Below, in pieces: positions 35,085 through 39,459 of a stretch of DNA of 39,459 nucleotides. Every line of letters begins with the position of its first letter. Within the stretch, counting starts at the first letter, position 1. The notes under the pieces are model-generated. The model saw only the letters and a program-made list of their open reading frames with translations. It made no database searches and had not been told where the DNA came from. Position numbers and translations under genes: made by a program. The stretch covers positions 1 through 39,459 of the forward strand of contig CANGLK010000012.1 in the NCBI GenBank assembly GCA_947454735.1, written 5' to 3'. This DNA comes from Candidatus Nanopelagicaceae bacterium. Lineage in GTDB: Bacteria; Actinomycetota; Actinomycetes; Nanopelagicales; Nanopelagicaceae.

Positions 35085-35762
35085 CTATTTTCCATAGACC
35101 TTTTGATAACGGTTGAATAAAGATTCGATCGCCTCTTGGGGGATTGGGATAGGTGTGCCCAGCTGGCGAGCGATAAAGGCGCTTTTGGCGTTGTCCTCAC
35201 ACATAACGGCCGCTTTTACCGCCGCTCTGCCGCTTGGGCCGATGGTGAAGACGCCATGGTTCTGCATCAGGACGGCAGGTGATCGGTGGTCCTTGAGGGT
35301 CTCCACGATGCCGCGACCGATGGAGTCATCGCCAATAATCGCAAATGGACCGACTGGGATGGGTCCACCAAATTCATCAGCGATTGCAGTCAAGATGCAA
35401 GGAATCTCCTGCCCTACCGCCGCCCAAGCACATGCGTAATTGCTGTGTGTGTGAACAACGCCATTTACCTCAGGCATATTCTTATAAACGTAGGCATGCG
35501 CAGCTGTATCACTTGAAGGTGAAAGAGTTCCGTGAACTAATTTTCCATCAAGGTCACAGATAACCATCGAATCTGCAGTGAGTTCGTCGTAGCGAACCCC
35601 TGAAGGTTTGATTGCAAAGAGATCAGGTGAGCCATCATCGAATGTAATACGTTGCGAGACGTTGCCACCTGTCCATACGACGAGTTCGTAACGAACTAAC
35701 TCTTGATGAAGGTCGACGAGGAGCTCTTGCGTCTTCTTAATTAACTCTTCTCTGGTTGCCAT
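35085..35762 (-). CDS. araD: L-ribulose-5-phosphate 4-epimerase
   Basis: The 225-residue class II aldolase-fold protein has TGGNVS (32-37), IKPSGV, SPSSDTAAH, the zinc motif VVHTHSNYA, and MQNHGVFTIG, all typical of AraD. It converts L-ribulose 5-phosphate to D-xylulose 5-phosphate, which enters the pentose phosphate pathway. The ATG lies 2 bases after the araB stop, and the end of araB supplies an AGAGGG Shine-Dalgarno sequence. Confidence 0.95.
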   Translation of the reverse strand: MATREELIKKTQELLVDLHQELVRYELVVWTGGNVSQRITFDDGSPDLFAIKPSGVRYDELTADSMVICDLDGKLVHGTLSPSSDTAAHAYVYKNMPEVNGVVHTHSNYACAWAAVGQEIPCILTAIADEFGGPIPVGPFAIIGDDSIGRGIVETLKDHRSPAVLMQNHGVFTIGPSGRAAVKAAVMCEDNAKSAFIARQLGTPIPIPQEAIESLFNRYQKVYGK

Positions 35763-35764
35763 TT

Positions 35765-37411
35765 TTATCCCTCTCGCTTCATCCGCTTGAGACGCTTCAT
35801 TACATTATTCGTGCCACGACCAAAGTAATCGTGAAGTTCTACATATTCACGATAGAGCTTGTCATATTGAAGTGCTCGTTCTTCATTGGGTGTGTAGACA
35901 TGCTTATTCACTTTACCCATAGCCTCTGCTGCTGCATTCACATTGGCGTACTCCCCCGCCGCAACTGCTGCGTGAATAGCAGAACCAAGTGCCGGCCCCT
36001 GATCAGTATCGATAGTTGAAATTGGGAGTCGAGTAACATCGGAGTAAAGCTGCATCAAGAACTTATTCTTCAGTAAGCCACCTGCAACGATAAATTCTTT
36101 TACCGGAACTCCTGATGCTGCAAATGTATCTACGATCATGCGTGTTCCATATGCCGTTGATTCAAGAAGTGCTCGATAGACCTGATCTGCTGTCGTCGTA
36201 AGAGTAAGGCCCAGCACTGTTCCGCTGAGTTCGTGGTCGACGAGAACAGAGCGATTTCCGCTATGCCAGTCGAGGGCAACGAGACCATGTGCACCAACCG
36301 CCTCTTTTGCTGCGAGATCAGTGAGGTATTGATGAATTGATGTTCCAGCAGCTTTTGCATCATCAAAGTAACGTTGTGGAACTTGGTTGTTGACATACCA
36401 AGCGAAGATATCTCCTACGCCTGATTGTCCTGCTTCATATCCATAGAGGCCACTGACGATTCCACCATCAACTACGCCGCACATTCCAGGTACTTCAGTG
36501 ATTGCATCGTGGTTCATCACATGACATGTTGATGTACCCATGATTGCAACCATCTGACCTGGCTCTGTCGCCTTTGCCGCTGGTGCAGTTACATGTGCAT
36601 CTACATTTCCCACGGCGACTGCAATGCCTACGGGAAGTCCTGTCCAAGAGGATGCTTGCGCAGTCAATGGGCCAGCGTTATCACCGAGCTCGCCAATAGT
36701 GTGCGAAATCTTCTCTTCGAAATCTGCAAACTCTGGATTGAGCGCTGCAAAATATTCGCGTGATGGATACTTCCCATCTTGTAGATTTCCTTTATATCCA
36801 GCGGTACATGCATTGCGTACATAAGTTCCGCAGAGTTGCCAAATAATCCAATCGGCCGCTTCAACAAACTTCCACATCTTCTTATAAACATCTGGAGCTT
36901 CTTCAAGAATCTGAAGACCCTTTGCAAGTTCCCATTCAGAAGAGATCTGCCCGCCATAACGAGGAAGCCATGCTTCCTTTCTCTCGCGAGCCATCGCATT
37001 GATGCGATCTGCATGGGGTTGCGCTGCATGGTGCTTCCATAGCTTCACGTAAGCATGTGGATTGCCTTTGTACTCATCGAGTTGGCAGAGAGGAGTTCCA
37101 TCCTCTAGGACTGGAATCATTGTGCATGCGGTGAAATCCGTTGCGATTCCAACAACATCTGCTGCGTTGATCCCGGAGGCCTTAATTGCTTCAGGAACCG
37201 CGTGCTTGAGCACTTCTACATAGTCATTTGGATCTTGGAGCGCCCAATCAGGACCGAGCGGTGCGCCTGTGGCGTTGAGGGCGCGATCCATCACGGCATT
37301 GGGGTACTCGAAGACGGCAGAGCCCATTTCGACGCCATCGGCGACTCGGACAATAAGTGCTCGACCCGAGAGAGTTCCGTAGTCGACTCCGATTACATAT
37401 TTATCTGCCAT
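35765..37411 (-). CDS. araB: Ribulokinase (FGGY family)
   Basis: The 548-residue sugar kinase starts YVIGVDYGTLSGRALIV, the AraB form of the phosphate-1 motif. TDFTACTMIPVLEDGTPLC and GTSTCHVM follow, with the C-terminal FGGY signature region GGLLKNKFLMQLYSDVTRLPI and QGPALGSAIHAAVAAG. It phosphorylates L-ribulose with ATP. A single base separates it from the lacI-type gene, whose last codons provide AGGGAAA as the ribosome-binding site. The regulator, kinase and epimerase are thus made from one transcript. Confidence 0.96.
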   Translation of the reverse strand: MADKYVIGVDYGTLSGRALIVRVADGVEMGSAVFEYPNAVMDRALNATGAPLGPDWALQDPNDYVEVLKHAVPEAIKASGINAADVVGIATDFTACTMIPVLEDGTPLCQLDEYKGNPHAYVKLWKHHAAQPHADRINAMARERKEAWLPRYGGQISSEWELAKGLQILEEAPDVYKKMWKFVEAADWIIWQLCGTYVRNACTAGYKGNLQDGKYPSREYFAALNPEFADFEEKISHTIGELGDNAGPLTAQASSWTGLPVGIAVAVGNVDAHVTAPAAKATEPGQMVAIMGTSTCHVMNHDAITEVPGMCGVVDGGIVSGLYGYEAGQSGVGDIFAWYVNNQVPQRYFDDAKAAGTSIHQYLTDLAAKEAVGAHGLVALDWHSGNRSVLVDHELSGTVLGLTLTTTADQVYRALLESTAYGTRMIVDTFAASGVPVKEFIVAGGLLKNKFLMQLYSDVTRLPISTIDTDQGPALGSAIHAAVAAGEYANVNAAAEAMGKVNKHVYTPNEERALQYDKLYREYVELHDYFGRGTNNVMKRLKRMKREG

Positions 37412-37412
37412 C

Positions 37413-38423
37413 TTATTTCCCTGCCTTGAGTTGTTGGGTGGATTCTCGAACGATCAATGTCGGTGGAATAGTCAGCGCTGCTCGACTTGTGGATTCTTTC
37501 AATTGAATCAACATTCTGTTGATGGCGAGCTTTCCAAGTTCATCAAAATCTTGGTGCACAGTGGTGAGCGCTGGTGAGAAATATGCCGCCTCTGGAATAT
37601 TGTCGAAGCCGACGATGCTTACATCCTCAGGTATGCGCAACTTCTTCTCTGTTAGTGCTTTCATAACTCCTAGGGCGAGGTGATCATTAGAAGTGAAGAT
37701 AGCGGTAGGAGTAATTTTGCGATCAGCAATCTCTCGACCAATTTCATATCCGGTGCCGATTGACCAATCTCCTTGAAGAACATCAATCTTTAACTTTGCA
37801 TCCTTCATTGCTTCTTCATAGCCTTCGCGGCGTTGTTGTCCTTCATAACCATCAGAAGGTCCCATAACATGAACAATATTTCTATGGCCAAGATTTATGA
37901 GATGCTCAGTTGCAATTTTTCCACCAACGTAATTTTCAATATTGACTGCATCAAATTTCTTACTTGGCTCAGTATCGACAATCACGATTGTGGCAGAGGC
38001 AAGTGAATTCTCAACCTCTTTCACAATTTGTTTAGAGAGAGCAATCGTGATGACACCATCAATATCAAGATTGCGAAGTTGATCTATCGCATCAACCCAT
38101 GAATCTGGAGAGTCTGGAGAGACTGAGATAGAGATGACGGAATAGCCTTCTAGGCGGGCTTCACGCTCCATCGCATTAAGAATTGCCCAAGGGCCATATA
38201 GCTCAGTGCCTGCAATCAAGATTCCAATCATCTGGCTCCGCGATGTCACCAGTTGTCGCGCAGCTTGATTGGGGCGGTACTTTAACTCTGCAATTGCGCT
38301 CTCAACTTTTTCACGTGTGGCAGGTTTTACGCTCGGGTGGTTATTGAGAACACGGGAGACGGTTTGATGTGAAACTTCAGCGAGCTGTGCAACATCGTAG
38401 ATATTGGCTTTGCGCTCTGTCAC
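37413..38423 (-). CDS. LacI-family transcriptional regulator, probably of arabinose utilisation
   Basis: The 336-residue protein has the N-terminal LacI helix-turn-helix: IYDVAQLAEVSHQTVSRVLN (8-27), then the hinge helix region YRPNQAARQL. A periplasmic-binding-protein-like effector domain runs from about 62 to the end, with FTSNDHLALGVMKAL and DVSIVGFDNIPEAAYFSPALTTVHQD. It starts with GTG in a GTGA overlap with the upstream gene. The position beside araB and two matching palindromic operators suggest it represses both arabinose operons and itself, with arabinose or a derivative as inducer. The effector is inferred, not shown. Confidence 0.93.
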   Translation of the reverse strand: MTERKANIYDVAQLAEVSHQTVSRVLNNHPSVKPATREKVESAIAELKYRPNQAARQLVTSRSQMIGILIAGTELYGPWAILNAMEREARLEGYSVISISVSPDSPDSWVDAIDQLRNLDIDGVITIALSKQIVKEVENSLASATIVIVDTEPSKKFDAVNIENYVGGKIATEHLINLGHRNIVHVMGPSDGYEGQQRREGYEEAMKDAKLKIDVLQGDWSIGTGYEIGREIADRKITPTAIFTSNDHLALGVMKALTEKKLRIPEDVSIVGFDNIPEAAYFSPALTTVHQDFDELGKLAINRMLIQLKESTSRAALTIPPTLIVRESTQQLKAGK

Positions 38424-38839
38424 AACTTCGCACGCAATCGCTGGATTATCTCGAGAATCTCATCTCTCTTACTTTCAACTTCATCAGTTAAAATCTTAAA
38501 CGTTATTGAGAGAAGGTTTCCTTGATTGCCTTTGCCAATTTTTACGGAAATATTTCCGAGCGTCGAAGTGATGAAGGAAATTTCCTTACCTAGAACAAAA
38601 GATGTACAGATTCCAGCTTCTTCACTTTCACCGCGCAAAAATATAAATTTCCCACTTGGGCGGGATTCAAATTTCTTGACTGGGTAGAACCATTGAGAAA
38701 TTTCTTCTGGGCTGCTCAGGCTTAAGAAAAGTGCATCTCTATCTTTATCGCTGATTAATTCTTCATGGATCTCTAGTAATTGAAATCCCGCTGGAATTTC
38801 AATATTTTCCTGAAAGCCTACAAAGCTAGGTTTAGCCAT
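38420..38839 (-). CDS. Small protein with possible SRPBCC (AHSA1-like) fold
   Basis: The 139-residue soluble protein has no signal peptide. The stretch DALFLSLSSPEEISQWFYPVKKFESRPSGKFIF resembles the start of AHSA1/CalC-type SRPBCC domains, where a W and an F.P.G pattern follow a helix-grip opening; the second half also alternates strands and ends in a long basic/acidic helix (EVESKRDEILEIIQRLRAKL-type). I am not certain of the family. It overlaps the lacI-type gene by 4 bases and follows a membrane-protein gene by 7, so it belongs to the LacI-controlled transcript. Its role in arabinose use is unknown. Confidence 0.65.
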   Translation of the reverse strand: MAKPSFVGFQENIEIPAGFQLLEIHEELISDKDRDALFLSLSSPEEISQWFYPVKKFESRPSGKFIFLRGESEEAGICTSFVLGKEISFITSTLGNISVKIGKGNQGNLLSITFKILTDEVESKRDEILEIIQRLRAKL

Positions 38840-38846
38840 CTGCGAT

Positions 38847-39194
38847 TTAATTCTTAAGGTAGGAGAAGGCTCCTACAGCTACGGCTAGTGAGAGGGCGGA
38901 GTGGGCAAGCATGAATGAGAGATCCACGCTGTAGAAAAATGATGAGTTAAAGATTGGAGCAATCCATAAGAGAGATAGAAGCACGGTGAGTACTCCGACG
39001 ATGGATTCTGCTTTGAGCGCCTTCTTTGCAATATATGCAGCTGAGAGAAGGACAATGACGCACATAGAGATCGGGTAGCGATAGTCGTGCTTTCCAAATG
39101 TTTCCAGAGCCACATAAACAGCGAGGGCCATTCCGAAGAAGCTTGTTCGGGCTGTCTTTTCGTATCGACCCAAGAGAGTCCAGCTCTTCTCCAC
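38847..39194 (-). CDS. Small four-helix membrane protein of unknown function
   Basis: The 115-residue protein has four hydrophobic segments at about 18-34, 41-57, 65-83 and 90-112, with a basic N-terminus. The GTG start at 39194 is supported by GGGAGG 6 bases upstream. It is the first gene of the unit membrane protein / SRPBCC-like / LacI / araB / araD. A LacI-type operator lies 28 bases upstream of the start. I do not recognise the family, and nothing in the sequence suggests a transporter motif. Confidence 0.72.
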   Translation of the reverse strand: MEKSWTLLGRYEKTARTSFFGMALAVYVALETFGKHDYRYPISMCVIVLLSAAYIAKKALKAESIVGVLTVLLSLLWIAPIFNSSFFYSVDLSFMLAHSALSLAVAVGAFSYLKN

Positions 39195-39221
39195 AGAAAC
39201 CTCCCAGAAATACCCTCTAAA

Positions 39222-39235
39222 TGAGAGCGCTCACA
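39222..39235. promoter_or_regulatory. LacI-family operator heading the lacI-araB-araD operon
   Basis: TGAGAGCGCTCACA shares the core GAGCGCTCAC with the operator at 35043-35054; one half-site differs by one base. A -10-like TACTCT lies at 39243-39238 (minus strand), so the operator overlaps the predicted transcription start. This implies autoregulation of the LacI-type gene. Confidence 0.72.
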
Positions 39236-39286
39236 TGAGAGTATCACAGCAATCTTTGCGCATGAAAGGGGTGAGGCGGAGAAAAG

Positions 39287-39359
39287 TGGGCCCAGACGGG
39301 CTCGAACCGTCGACCCACGGATTAAAAGTCCGTTGCTCTACCGACTGAGCTATAGGCCC
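39287..39359 (-). tRNA. tRNA-Lys (anticodon TTT)
   Basis: This 73-base cloverleaf reads from 39359 down to 39287. The acceptor stem pairs GGGCCTA with TGGGCCC and the discriminator base is A. The anticodon stem ACGGA/TCCGT encloses the loop CTTTTAA, so the anticodon is TTT. The T arm is GACGG-TTCGAGC-CCGTC. The 3' CCA is not encoded. No flanking direct repeat or integrase indicates use as an attachment site. Confidence 0.96.
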
Positions 39360-39459
39360 CACTGCTGAATTCACGCTCAGCTTAGACGGACTTTAGCACT
39401 TTAGATGCCAAGCAGGTAAATCCATGTATGCAATATGTATGAAACTCCAGCCTAATCAG
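39360..39459. other. Right-edge sequence with no recognisable gene
   Basis: The last 100 bases lie upstream of the tRNA on its own strand and should contain its promoter. Several TANNNT-like hexamers occur, but no clear -35/-10 pair can be chosen. No ORF or repeat was seen. Confidence 0.4.

Noticed and set aside
38847-39247. Alternative 120-residue frame (38885-39247) over the small membrane protein
   Set aside because: It covers the LacI operator and predicted promoter and lacks a ribosome-binding site; the GTG frame ending at 38847 has a good Shine-Dalgarno sequence and four clear hydrophobic segments.
39287-39359. tRNA-Lys as an integration site of a mobile element
   Set aside because: No integrase, direct repeat of the tRNA 3' end or shift in composition is visible next to it.
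1-39459. CRISPR arrays, insertion sequences, prophage genes
   Set aside because: No regularly spaced direct repeats, transposase, integrase or phage structural motif was seen in either strand.

Overview
The window looks like chromosome of a small-genome actinobacterium. The gene order mutY / clpC / lysS / coaX / panC / folKBPE / ftsH / hpt / tilS is, from memory, the Mycobacterium tuberculosis order. Moderate base composition (by eye a little under half G+C), very tight packing and Actinobacteria-type proteins (short ArgA-like NAGS, MetZ, GguAB-ChvE sugar transporter) suggest the freshwater acI / Nanopelagicales group. That placement is inference, since no 16S gene is present.

Layout. Positions 1-843 (+) hold the 3' end of mutY and a coupled membrane protein. 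Positions 871-15376 (-) are a long co-directional housekeeping block read from high to low coordinates: tilS, hpt, ftsH, folE, folP, folB, folK, panC, nadB, nadC, coaX, lysS, an N-acetylglutamate synthase-like acetyltransferase, then clpC. Most junctions overlap or lie a few bases apart. It couples folate, NAD and CoA precursor synthesis with tRNA charging, tRNA modification and proteolysis. Positions 15363-29000 form a mosaic of short units on both strands: an NlpC/P60 hydrolase, an ABC-2 exporter, metZ, ctaB, a small His/Gly-rich anchored protein, a PBP4-type carboxypeptidase, a TrmH-type methyltransferase, a TPR protein, a NicO-type metal transporter, an EamA transporter, a LuxR regulator, and a Tat-exported NodB-like protein overlapping a secreted beta-propeller. 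Positions 29002-39194 (-) are an L-arabinose locus: two small unknown genes, a LacI regulator, araB, araD, a ChvE-like binding protein, its ATPase and permease, araA, and a DinB-fold protein. A tRNA-Lys(TTT) lies at the right edge. No mobile element, CRISPR array or rRNA was seen, and no gene-free stretch exceeds about 170 bases.

Regulation visible in the sequence. Two near-identical LacI-type operators (35043-35054 and 39222-39235) head the two halves of the arabinose locus, which suggests one regulon controlled by the resident LacI protein. An 18-bp-stem hairpin with a T-rich tail separates the binding-protein gene from the transporter ATPase. A perfect 7-1-7 palindrome resembling Nur/Zur boxes sits just upstream of the metal transporter. 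At least eight transcription-unit starts lacking a Shine-Dalgarno sequence carry a TANNNT hexamer exactly 6 (once 7) bases before the start codon, as expected for leaderless transcripts.

The least explained pieces are the NodB-like protein whose catalytic Asp-Asp is replaced by His-Gly and its propeller partner, the half-site array upstream of the LuxR gene, and the small genes embedded in the arabinose regulon.
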